From the NCBI GenBank assembly GCA_965660675.1, contig CBFIAU010000001.1, positions 248,001-312,000 of the forward strand: a stretch of DNA of 64,000 nt, given 5' to 3'. This DNA is from UBA12202 sp002691725. Its GTDB lineage: Bacteria; Pseudomonadota; Alphaproteobacteria; Puniceispirillales; UBA1172. A program made the translations under genes and the position numbers. The notes under the pieces are model-generated. The model was given only the letters and a program-made list of their open reading frames with translations. It was not told the origin of the DNA and made no database searches. Positions 25,100 to 32,859 of this stretch are shown piece by piece; the first letter of the stretch is position 1; every line of letters begins with the position of its first letter.

Positions 25100-25137
25100 A
25101 TATAAGGTTAAATTTAATAGAACACAACGTAAATTTG

Positions 25138-25155
25138 ATTACAGTTTTGTGAAAG
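25138..25155 (-). promoter_or_regulatory. Pho-box-like sequence upstream of phnG
   Basis: On the minus strand it reads CTTTCAC-AAAA-CTGTAAT, a 7-4-7 layout like the PhoB consensus CTGTCAT-N4-CTGTCAY. Each half has one mismatch at an important position. It ends about 70 bp before the phnG start, a plausible distance for an activator site. The phoB gene is in the same window. Confidence 0.4.
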
Positions 25156-25163
25156 TGCGATAG

Positions 25164-25868
25164 ATGTTATGGCGTGATATTTATGGGATTTTATATAAAG
25201 AGCTATGTGACGGTGTTTTTGTTCAGGGCAAAAAATTGCCAACAGAGGCGGAACTATCAAAGCGTTTTGCGGTAAATCGTCATACTGTTAGGCGAGCTCT
25301 AAGTGAGCTGCAAGCTGATGGTTTTATCCATACAAAAAGAGGTAGTGGCACGATAGTGCTATCACCACCATTGACTTATAGCGTCAATCGCAAAACCAGA
25401 TTTTCTACACATTTAGAGGGGTCTTCACAAGAATCTGAAATACGCATTTTACATATCTCAACAAGAATAGCGATTAATCCAGAAGCTGATATATTACAGC
25501 TTAAGAACGGTAGCTATATACACCATGTTGAAGGCCTTAGATTAAGAGATCAAAGGCCTTTAATTTATTTCTCCAGTCTATTTCCTGTGAGCATGGCGCA
25601 AAACTTACCCGAACATCTCAACACCGGGATGACCATTTCAAAGGCATTAGCAGCTTGCGGGGTTGACGATTATGTAAGGCACAGGACGCGAATTACAGCG
25701 CGTCTGGCAACAGAGGTTATAGCAAGCCATCTTGAAATAAATACAGGAGACCCTGTGCTTTCGGTGAAAAGTCTGAATACCTTACCCGATCATACACCAA
25801 TGGAGTCTGGTCATAGCCTTATGGCCGGTGATAGAATTGCATTGATGGTGGAAAATGATCAGAACTAG
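25164..25868 (+). CDS. phnF: PhnF, GntR/HutC-family phosphonate regulator
   Basis: Transcription factor of the HutC subfamily, 234 residues. The N-terminal winged helix is visible as KLPTEAELSKRFAVNRHTVRR followed by LQADGFIHTKRGSGTIV, the canonical GntR pattern. The C-terminal UTRA-type ligand domain follows, including HHVEGLRLRDQRPLIYFSS. It is divergent from phnG and shares a 95-bp control region. Its stop codon overlaps the stop of the acetyltransferase gene on the other strand by 4 bp. Confidence 0.9.
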   Translation: MLWRDIYGILYKELCDGVFVQGKKLPTEAELSKRFAVNRHTVRRALSELQADGFIHTKRGSGTIVLSPPLTYSVNRKTRFSTHLEGSSQESEIRILHISTRIAINPEADILQLKNGSYIHHVEGLRLRDQRPLIYFSSLFPVSMAQNLPEHLNTGMTISKALAACGVDDYVRHRTRITARLATEVIASHLEINTGDPVLSVKSLNTLPDHTPMESGHSLMAGDRIALMVENDQN

Positions 25869-26482
25869 TCTTCGTATTTTTCCAAAAAAGCGACTATTTC
25901 AAGGCTTCTGAAATCGGCAAGAGCATCATCCAGGATATCATGCTCCCAGTCCCACCAAGCAAGTGTGTTAAGACGCTCAGCAATATTTTCAGAAAACCTT
26001 CGCTTTATCATTTTTGCAGGAACACCAGCAACGATTTCATAAGGATTAACATTGCGGGTTACAACTGCGCCAGCTGCTACTATTGCACCATTCCCGATTG
26101 ATATTTCTGGCCGAATAATGGCACCATGACCTATCCATGTATCATGGCCAATATAGGCTATTCTCGATGCCCGATGTTCAAAAAAAGATATATCGTCTTC
26201 ACGGCCATCGAAATAATAGCTTGAGCGATAAATAAAATGATGGAGGCTGGCCATATGCTTGGGATGATCAGTTGGCCCAATTCTGCTGAAGCTAGCGATA
26301 TTGGCAAATTTCCCAATACGGGTATTGGCAATGTCAGCATAGCGATCGCAATAGGAGTAATCACCAATGACAGAATTAAGTACTCGTGACCCTTTACCAA
26401 TTTCCACATAGCGACCAAAAGTAGAATTTGTAATCTCACAATCTGGATGAATTAAAGGATCGCACGCACTTAATTTGGACAT
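25865..26482 (-). CDS. Phosphonate-locus hexapeptide-repeat acetyltransferase
   Basis: Left-handed beta-helix acyltransferase, 205 residues, of the group repeatedly found in phn operons and annotated as chloramphenicol-acetyltransferase-like. Seen: hexapeptide repeats such as STFGRYVEIGKGSRVLNSVI, IGDYSYCDRYADI, and the active-site region YIGHDTWIGHGAIIRPEI ... VAAGAVVTRNVNPYEIVAGV. It may acetylate aminoalkylphosphonates before C-P cleavage (inference from context and the PhnO analogy). It begins 1 base after the phnE2 stop and ends phnCDE1E2. Confidence 0.87.
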   Translation of the reverse strand: MSKLSACDPLIHPDCEITNSTFGRYVEIGKGSRVLNSVIGDYSYCDRYADIANTRIGKFANIASFSRIGPTDHPKHMASLHHFIYRSSYYFDGREDDISFFEHRASRIAYIGHDTWIGHGAIIRPEISIGNGAIVAAGAVVTRNVNPYEIVAGVPAKMIKRRFSENIAERLNTLAWWDWEHDILDDALADFRSLEIVAFLEKYED

Positions 26483-26483
26483 A

Positions 26484-27812
26484 TCATTTTCCCTTTATAA
26501 GTCGGCGCCGAAGGAATCCTGATAAGGTATCCATCAGGATGACCATTAAGATGATAAGCACAATGTAATAGGTTACCTCTTCCCAATCTTTTTGTGTGAT
26601 GATGGCTTGCGTTAGTAACAATCCTATGCCCCCACCTACAATCGCTCCGATAACCGTTGCTGAGCGTGTGTTCGATTCCATGTAATATAGTACTTGTGAT
26701 AATAGAACAGGCATAATCTGTGGAATAACACCAAACCTGCTTGTTAAAAGACTATTAGAACCTGTCGACCGGACACCCTCTATTTGTTTATTGTCAACAT
26801 TTTCGAGAGCTTCTGAAAATAACTTTCCAAAGGTTCCCGTATCTGTAAGTAAAATGGCCAGTGACCCGGTTAATGGCCCTGGACCAAATGCTCGTGAAAG
26901 AATTATTGTCCAAATCAACCCATCAACTCCACGAAGAAAATCGAATAAACGTCTTAGCAAAAAGCGTAGGATGCGTGAGGGAGCAAAGTTCATTGCGGCA
27001 AAAAATGCTAACAAAATAGCAAATATGGCAGCACCAAAAGTACCCAGAAAAGCCATTAGAATAGTTTCCAGAAGTGCCCAGGCCACTTCGCCATGCCGCC
27101 ACATAGGATTATACCAAAAATCATGAAAAATTGCTGAAGCGTGCGATCTTCCATCTGCTCGCGGCATGCTTGAGAAAACATCTCTAAGCAATTCAGAAAA
27201 TGATTTTCCATAATAATCAGATGTCAGGGTAAAAAAGAATAACTCCCACCCATAATCATATTTAAAAATTGTTGTTTTTGCTTTCGTCACGGACATCCGC
27301 CCAGCTGGGGTTGTCACATTTAGGCGATTTTTAGAAAGATTAATAAAGGATGGAATTTCACCTTCTGGTAAAGATGTTTTTACCCCTTGCTTAGATGGTA
27401 TGGCGATAATATCACCATAACCAGGAATTGAAAACGTAACCTCATTTCCATTAAACGAAATAATATGGTTTTTTTCTAATATGACAGTCGCATTGCCATT
27501 ATCGTTCAGGCTAACCCATCTTGGCCAGTCTCTATCAATATATTCCCCCTTCTTTTCACCTTCAATGGCCAGAGAAAATTGATTATTTCTGTTATCTCTA
27601 GTGAGATGTGTTTTGTAACTTAAACTATCCGATAACAGTATGCTTGCATTATCACTTCGTGCCTCTCTGAAGACATTATAAAAATCAAAGCTGATAAAAA
27701 TATAACTAAGATAGAAAAGGATTAAGGCTAATATCCCAATACTAATCCGTTTTTTCCGGATCATAAAACTAGCGGCGTAAGCTGTTTGAGGTGGGTAGGA
27801 TGTATTAGACAT
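26484..27812 (-). CDS. phnE: PhnE2, phosphonate ABC transporter permease, long form
   Basis: Permease subunit, 442 residues, much longer than the usual 260-290. After a first TM helix (about residues 20-38) there is an approximately 200-residue non-membrane, probably periplasmic, stretch before the conserved binding-protein-dependent transport domain. The C-terminal half has the EAA loop region EALENVDNKQIEGVRSTGSN and VIGAIVGGGIGLLLTQAI. I chose ATG 27812, which has AGGA upstream; an in-frame ATG at 27833 would overlap phnE1. It forms the membrane channel with PhnE1 and is energised by PhnC. Confidence 0.88.
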   Translation of the reverse strand: MSNTSYPPQTAYAASFMIRKKRISIGILALILFYLSYIFISFDFYNVFREARSDNASILLSDSLSYKTHLTRDNRNNQFSLAIEGEKKGEYIDRDWPRWVSLNDNGNATVILEKNHIISFNGNEVTFSIPGYGDIIAIPSKQGVKTSLPEGEIPSFINLSKNRLNVTTPAGRMSVTKAKTTIFKYDYGWELFFFTLTSDYYGKSFSELLRDVFSSMPRADGRSHASAIFHDFWYNPMWRHGEVAWALLETILMAFLGTFGAAIFAILLAFFAAMNFAPSRILRFLLRRLFDFLRGVDGLIWTIILSRAFGPGPLTGSLAILLTDTGTFGKLFSEALENVDNKQIEGVRSTGSNSLLTSRFGVIPQIMPVLLSQVLYYMESNTRSATVIGAIVGGGIGLLLTQAIITQKDWEEVTYYIVLIILMVILMDTLSGFLRRRLIKGK

Positions 27813-27816
27813 ATAT

Positions 27817-28674
27817 CTATCCTGTCGTCCCAATCAGACGCGACCTAACAAGACTTGATAGCTGGTCAACTAATACAATTGTCAAAAATAACAGGATAAA
27901 TATAGCGGCGGCTTCGTCATATTTTCCTTTACCCCAACTCATCGTGTTACGGAGCTCATAGCCGATCCCTCCCGCACCAACAAACCCTAGTATTGCTGAT
28001 GCCCGAATATTGATTTCAAATCTCATCAGCCCATAGGATAAATAGTTTGGTGAAACTTGAGGAACAACACCAAGCCACATTCGTTGAAACCATTTTGCCC
28101 CTACGGACAGTAAGCCATCAATAGGCTTTGTATCGACATTTTCATTAACTTCGGAAAACTGTTTTCCAAGTGCGCCTGCCGTGTGAAAGGCAATGGCAAT
28201 CATTGCGGGGATAGGGCCACCTCCAAGCACAAAAATTAATACGAGTGCAATTACAATTTCAGGTATTGCTCGCATAATATCCATCATTCTTCGAAAGATC
28301 GGAATAGCCCATGGCCAATATGCTAATCCGCGTGTTGATAGCAAAGATAGAAACAATCCTGATAATGCTCCAACTAATGTTGCCGCTCCAGCTATATGGA
28401 TGGTTTCAAGTAAGGCTGGCAAATATGTTAAAAGATGAGATGGAAGCTCTAAAAATTTTTCACCAGCTTCGGATAAAACTTCATAAGGAAAATCACCAAG
28501 CTGATTAATGCCATCCCAAAAACCACCCGCATTCCTATCATTGGCAACAATAAAGCCACTGATAATAAGCATTGTAAAAACTAAAATGATTATACTGCTA
28601 TATATCCGCCGTTTTGCAAGATGAGCAAAATAAGCAGACCTTCTTATCTGATGACCAAAAGTTTTTGGTTGCAT
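27817..28674 (-). CDS. phnE: PhnE1, phosphonate ABC transporter permease
   Basis: Permease subunit of normal length (285 residues). Seen: TM helix near residues 25-50, the transport domain with FSEVNENVDTKPIDGLLSVG (EAA loop contacting PhnC), and LGFVGAGGIGYELRNTMSWG near the C-terminus, strongly typical of PhnE. The start codon lies just 12 bp beyond the T-run of the terminator that follows phnD, so expression depends on read-through. Confidence 0.93.
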   Translation of the reverse strand: MQPKTFGHQIRRSAYFAHLAKRRIYSSIIILVFTMLIISGFIVANDRNAGGFWDGINQLGDFPYEVLSEAGEKFLELPSHLLTYLPALLETIHIAGAATLVGALSGLFLSLLSTRGLAYWPWAIPIFRRMMDIMRAIPEIVIALVLIFVLGGGPIPAMIAIAFHTAGALGKQFSEVNENVDTKPIDGLLSVGAKWFQRMWLGVVPQVSPNYLSYGLMRFEINIRASAILGFVGAGGIGYELRNTMSWGKGKYDEAAAIFILLFLTIVLVDQLSSLVRSRLIGTTG

Positions 28675-28686
28675 TCGGGAGCTCTT

Positions 28687-28721
28687 ATAAAAAAAGAGGA
28701 TCAGCCAGACTGATCCTCTTT
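28687..28721 (-). terminator. Intrinsic terminator/attenuator between phnD and phnE1
   Basis: On the minus strand a perfect 12-bp stem, AAAGAGGATCAG pairing with CTGATCCTCTTT, has a 5-base loop and runs into seven Ts. It starts 12 bp after the phnD stop and ends just before phnE1. A terminator in the middle of an ABC operon would make most transcripts stop after the binding-protein gene. Confidence 0.88.
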
Positions 28722-28733
28722 AGAGGGGGAAGG

Positions 28734-29645
28734 TTATTGAGACTTCAATTTACGGGCTTCAATGATGACTTCATAGGCATCATGACCAATTGGCATAAGA
28801 CCTTTGGCTTCGCCTGAAAGAACACCATATGCACAATCTGGGTCCATTGAAGATAATGAAGCCATTAATGCAACCATTTGTACTTTTACATCAGCAGGAA
28901 GCGACTTACGAAGAACAATAGGGCCTTCAGGAATTGGATTTGACTGCCAAACCTGAATAAGGTCATTCATATCCACTAATCCTGCATCAACAGCCTTACG
29001 CAAGGCGCCAGAGTTATAGCCATCTTCCCAATCACCCAAGCCATCTGCCCAAGTTACTCCAGCATCAAAATCGCCGTTATATACACCAACAATTGTTTGC
29101 TCATGGCCACCTGAGAACTTGATTTCACCAAAGTAACTTCCGCCATCCATGTCATAACCAGCAGCAGGAATTTCGATTGAAGGGATGAGATAGCCAGAGG
29201 TTGAATTAGGATCACCAAAGGCGAAAACCTTACCCTTCATATCATCAAGGTTTTTAATGTCAGAATCTTTACGGGCAAAACCAACTGAGTAATAGCCGTA
29301 ACCACCATCTACGTTAACCTTAACCAGAACAGGTTCAACGGCATCATTGTCTGACAGGTATGTTTTTGCATATCCTGAAGCACCGAGCCAAGCCATATCA
29401 ATGGTGCCGCCCAGAAGGCCCTGAATAACACCGTTGTAATCAGCAGGTGCAAACAATTTTGTTTCCACACCTAAAAGAGCCTCAGTTTTATCACGAAGGC
29501 ATTCGTAACTATTAAGTCGGTCTTGAGCATTTTCACCTCCAAGAATTCCAATGCGAAATTCATTGATTGTGTTTCCATGACCATCTGCAAATGCAACTGA
29601 AGTCATCGATACGGCCGCAACAGCTAATGCAAAGATTTTTTTCAT
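28734..29645 (-). CDS. phnD: PhnD, periplasmic phosphonate-binding protein
   Basis: Solute receptor of the phosphonate importer, 303 residues from ATG 29645, chosen because the signal peptide begins there (MKKIFALAVAAVSMTSVAFA, cleaved near FADG) with GGAG upstream. Seen: FRIGILGGENAQDRLNSYEC, GTIDMAWLGASGYAKTYLSD, VFAFGDPNSTSGYLIPS and FDAGVTWADG, the PhnD/phosphite-binding family pattern. It is preceded by phnC and followed by a strong terminator hairpin. Confidence 0.94.
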   Translation of the reverse strand: MKKIFALAVAAVSMTSVAFADGHGNTINEFRIGILGGENAQDRLNSYECLRDKTEALLGVETKLFAPADYNGVIQGLLGGTIDMAWLGASGYAKTYLSDNDAVEPVLVKVNVDGGYGYYSVGFARKDSDIKNLDDMKGKVFAFGDPNSTSGYLIPSIEIPAAGYDMDGGSYFGEIKFSGGHEQTIVGVYNGDFDAGVTWADGLGDWEDGYNSGALRKAVDAGLVDMNDLIQVWQSNPIPEGPIVLRKSLPADVKVQMVALMASLSSMDPDCAYGVLSGEAKGLMPIGHDAYEVIIEARKLKSQ

Positions 29646-29692
29646 CACCATCTCCATTGTTTAAATAAATATCAAAATGATTTCTTGTACCT

Positions 29693-30496
29693 CTATGAAG
29701 CAATCAATGTTTTGACATCAAGAGATTCAAGGCTTGTTGATGTTGCTTTTTCAGAAAACTCTTCAGAAGCACCATAAATTTCACGCGCAGCATCAGCACT
29801 AAGGTCTTTTGCCGGACCGTCAAAAACAATATTTCCATCACGCATTCCAATGACGCGGTCACAATAGTTTCTTGCGGTATCAAGTGTATGAAGATTACAG
29901 ATAATCATACGACCATCTTCATCATGTATTTGACGAAGACTATCCATAACGATTTTAGCATTCATGGGATCAAGTGAAGCGATAGGCTCATCAGCGAGAA
30001 TGATATCAGGGTCTTGCATTAGCGCTCTTGATATCGCTACACGTTGCTGTTGTCCTCCAGAAAGCTCCTCAGCACGTTTGCTGTAATTTTCAACGATGCC
30101 AAGCCTGTCCAGAATAGACATGGCCTTTTCAATATCATGCCTGGAAAAAAGACTAAAAAGAGAGGCAAATGTTGACTGTCGGTTTAGGGTGCCAAATAAA
30201 ACATTAGACACAACATCTATACGCGGAACCAAATTGAACTGCTGAAATATCATGGCACATTTTGCTTGCCACGCACGCCGATCCTTACCTTTGTAGGTGA
30301 GAATGTCATTGCCATTAAAGATGATATTACCTGATGTAGCGACTGTTAATCGGTTTATCATTCGGAGCAATGTTGACTTACCTGCACCCGATTTTCCTAT
30401 AATACCGATCATCTCAGCTTTTTGACTTGAGAAGCTGATATTATTTACGGCAGTAATATCGCCGTATCTCTTTAAAAGATGATTAACCTCAAACAT
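29693..30496 (-). CDS. phnC: PhnC, phosphonate importer ATPase
   Basis: ABC ATPase energising the PhnDE1E2 importer, 267 residues. Seen: Walker A MIGIIGKSGAGKSTLLRMIN, signature EELSGGQQQRVAISRAL, Walker B PDIILADEPIASLDPMNAKI, and the H-loop CNLHTLDTARNYCDRVIGM. It is the first gene of phnCDE1E2 plus acetyltransferase. No ribosome site is evident in front of ATG 30496. It is divergent from phnX. Confidence 0.94.
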   Translation of the reverse strand: MFEVNHLLKRYGDITAVNNISFSSQKAEMIGIIGKSGAGKSTLLRMINRLTVATSGNIIFNGNDILTYKGKDRRAWQAKCAMIFQQFNLVPRIDVVSNVLFGTLNRQSTFASLFSLFSRHDIEKAMSILDRLGIVENYSKRAEELSGGQQQRVAISRALMQDPDIILADEPIASLDPMNAKIVMDSLRQIHDEDGRMIICNLHTLDTARNYCDRVIGMRDGNIVFDGPAKDLSADAAREIYGASEEFSEKATSTSLESLDVKTLIAS

Positions 30497-30612
30497 AAGA
30501 ACGGTATAGTGATCAAATGCTTCAAAAAAATTAAAGTAATGTGAAATAAAAACTAAATTCAGACATTGGAAAATAAAAACTTTATATGAGGAATGTTCTT
30601 ATCTATTAGGGT

Positions 30613-30627
30613 AAAGACGTAGTCTTT
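30613..30627. promoter_or_regulatory. Inverted repeat upstream of phnX
   Basis: AAAGAC-GTA-GTCTTT, a perfect dyad with 6-base arms, lies 22 bp before the chosen phnX start in the phnC/phnX divergent spacer. It could be an operator. Its GAC/GTC core resembles the half-site seen near phnF, but the arrangement differs. Confidence 0.35.
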
Positions 30628-30649
30628 CATAATGTTAATAGAGTTTGGC

Positions 30650-31429
30650 ATGATCAATAAAACTATCGATGCAATCATCTTTGATTGGGCGGGAACAATG
30701 ATTGACCATGGTTGCTTTGGCCCAGTTATTGCTTTTCAAAAAACATTTACACATTTTGATATTGAAACTAGTGTCGCTGATTGTCGGGCTCCCATGGGAT
30801 TACCCAAGCGTGACCATATCAAGGCGATGATAGAAAACCCTGTTATTAATGAACGGATAATTAAAAAAACTGGTCGTGAGATAAATGAGGCTGACCTTGA
30901 AGCGATGTACCAATATTTTTTATCAATTAATGAAGATATTGTCCTCGAACATATTAGCCTGATAGAAGGCGTTGTTGATACGGTTTCATGGCTTCGGTCT
31001 AAGGGAATAAAGGTGGGATCTAATTCAGGATATGGCCGAAGGTTAATGGAACGTATTTTACCAATTGTAGCTGAAGCTGGATATAGACCTGATAACCTGG
31101 TTTGTGGAGATGATTTATCAGAAGGACGACCCAGCCCTTTAATGATGTATCGGTGTTTTTCTGATCTTGGGGTGTACCCACCCTCAAAGGTTATTAAAGT
31201 TGATGATACGGCACCGGGAATTATGGAAGGTATCGCAGCAGGCACATTAACAATAGGGGTAACATTAACAGGCAATCATGTTGGACTGACAGCTGATGAG
31301 CTGGAAAAATTAGATGATAAAGAACGCGATGCATTGCATGAAGATACAGCCAGGCACCTAAGGCAGGCTGGAGCACATTATATTATTCGGCATGTTTCGG
31401 AATTACCAAGTCTTCTTGTTAAGATGTAG
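30650..31429 (+). CDS. phnX: PhnX, phosphonoacetaldehyde hydrolase
   Basis: HAD-family enzyme that hydrolyses phosphonoacetaldehyde to acetaldehyde and phosphate. From ATG 30650 (259 aa) the nucleophile in IIFDWAGTMIDHGCFGP is Asp12 and the Schiff-base lysine in MGLPKRDHIKAM is Lys53, the same numbering as the characterised enzyme, which supports this start over ATG 30632. C-terminal motif KVDDTAPGIMEGIAAG completes the HAD core. The partner transaminase gene phnW is not in this window, so its substrate must come from an enzyme encoded elsewhere or from another route. Confidence 0.94.
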   Translation: MINKTIDAIIFDWAGTMIDHGCFGPVIAFQKTFTHFDIETSVADCRAPMGLPKRDHIKAMIENPVINERIIKKTGREINEADLEAMYQYFLSINEDIVLEHISLIEGVVDTVSWLRSKGIKVGSNSGYGRRLMERILPIVAEAGYRPDNLVCGDDLSEGRPSPLMMYRCFSDLGVYPPSKVIKVDDTAPGIMEGIAAGTLTIGVTLTGNHVGLTADELEKLDDKERDALHEDTARHLRQAGAHYIIRHVSELPSLLVKM

Positions 31430-31634
31430 CTAAATTATAACTTAAGTTGGTTCATGCATTAATTGTGGACTAAGACCATCGTAAGTTTGCACTTTTATCA
31501 AATAATTTAGAGCCCTTGGCCAGCAAAATGCCTGAGAAAAATAAGCAGAAAAAAATCAGAAAAATTATCTATGATTTGAAAACATGGATTTTAAAACATG
31601 CTATGATGTTATCTCGAAATCAGAGGAGGTGATC

Positions 31635-32492
31635 ATGTTAGGTATCAAAAAAATTACGCCAGCATTAGGAGGCATAATTGACGGTGTGGATTTCTCAAAA
31701 CCGATTGATGAGCAAACCCATCATCTGATTTATGAGGCGCTGATTGAGCATCAAGTGATCTTCTTTCGCGGCACTGATATCTCGCCATCCGCGCATCTGG
31801 ATTTTGCGCGAAGCTTTGGGAAAATTGATGCGCCGCATCCTATTTATCCGCATGTTGATGGTTTTGAGAATATTGTAAAACTTGAAAATAATGCTGATAC
31901 GCCGCCAGATACAAACTCATGGCATACCGATCTGACCTTCAAGCGTGAACAGCCCTTTGCCTCTATTTTGGTCGCGAGAACCGTTCCTGAGGTTGGCGGT
32001 GACACCTTATGGGCAAGCACTAGCGCCGCCTATGCCAGGCTGCCCGAAAAGATGAAAGCGTATCTGTCAGACCTTGAAGCCATTCATGATATGGGTGATT
32101 TTAGAAATGACTTTTCGGTTGGACAAGACGCTGAGGCGGCAACGCGCAAACTTAATGATGCGGTGGGGCGTTTTGGCCATAATATTCAGCCTCTCATTCA
32201 GCAGCATCCTGTCAGCGGTCACACCTACCTCAATTTCAACGAAGCGTTCGTCAACCATATTATCGGCCTGACCACGAATGAGTCTAATGCCCTCAAGACT
32301 TGGCTCGCCAATCATATGAACCGTCCAGAGATTCAGATGCGCTGGAAATGGCAGGCCGGTGATATTGCCATGTGGGATAACCGCATCACCATGCATTATG
32401 CGGTCGCAGATTATCTGCCGGCCTATCGCTGTATGAACCGCATCACTGTCCTTTCAGATGGGCGCGAGACAGCATCACAACTCGCCTCATAA
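31635..32492 (+). CDS. tauD: TauD-type taurine/alpha-ketoglutarate dioxygenase
   Basis: Fe(II)/2-oxoglutarate dioxygenase that releases sulfite from taurine. 285 residues from ATG 31635, which follows an excellent site (AGAGGAGGTGATC). Seen: facial triad His97/Asp99 in NSWHTDLTF and the distal His in NRITMHYAVADY, the substrate-contact segment HPIYPH, and the C-terminal R-C-M-N-R-I. These follow E. coli TauD closely. No tauABC transporter is adjacent; it sits alone between phnX and the isocitrate-lyase region. Confidence 0.87.
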   Translation: MLGIKKITPALGGIIDGVDFSKPIDEQTHHLIYEALIEHQVIFFRGTDISPSAHLDFARSFGKIDAPHPIYPHVDGFENIVKLENNADTPPDTNSWHTDLTFKREQPFASILVARTVPEVGGDTLWASTSAAYARLPEKMKAYLSDLEAIHDMGDFRNDFSVGQDAEAATRKLNDAVGRFGHNIQPLIQQHPVSGHTYLNFNEAFVNHIIGLTTNESNALKTWLANHMNRPEIQMRWKWQAGDIAMWDNRITMHYAVADYLPAYRCMNRITVLSDGRETASQLAS

Positions 32493-32535
32493 TGTAGCGC
32501 AATATAGCAAGTTTACCGCCGCCGCCACCACCATC

Positions 32536-32594
32536 AGCACTTACGCGCCAGCACTTACGCGCCTGCATCACTCGCCATCAATAGATGCAGGACG
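32536..32594. repeat. 14-bp tandem duplication plus hairpin after tauD
   Basis: AGCACTTACGCGCC occurs twice in tandem (32536-32549 and 32550-32563). It runs straight into an inverted repeat CCTGCATC (32562-32569) / GATGCAGG (32584-32591), extended by GCG/CGC with one bulged A. The hairpin lies between the converging ends of tauD and the small gene downstream of aceA and could act as a terminator, although no long T-run follows. Confidence 0.65.
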
Positions 32595-32608
32595 CCATAT
32601 GATATTGA

Positions 32609-32836
32609 TCAGGCTTTTACAAAGGTTGCGGCATACATCTGAACGCCGGCAAAAAGCGGTGTTGTGTTTTTGCCGTCACTTTCCATAAACATATGCTGCT
32701 TAACATTGCTTTCCAGGCGGTAGCCTTTTTCCCACATATTTTGCCTATGTATTTCCATAGCGATTTTGCAAAATGTCGGTACGATAATGGTAATCCGGTC
32801 ATCCTGTTGGCCGTGTTGGGTATCTGGTCTAGACAT
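32609..32836 (-). CDS. Small conserved-looking protein downstream of aceA
   Basis: A 75-residue protein from ATG 32836, which follows GGAAGAGG. Sequence includes MEIHRQNMWEKGYRLESNV and FMESDGKNTTPLFAGVQMYAATFVKA, compact and without low complexity. I recall similar short genes next to isocitrate lyase in alphaproteobacteria but know no function. It starts 23 bp after the aceA stop, so it is co-transcribed and probably linked to the glyoxylate shunt. Confidence 0.6.
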   Translation of the reverse strand: MSRPDTQHGQQDDRITIIVPTFCKIAMEIHRQNMWEKGYRLESNVKQHMFMESDGKNTTPLFAGVQMYAATFVKA

Positions 32837-32859
32837 TGCCTCTTCCTTTCCATTCATGA

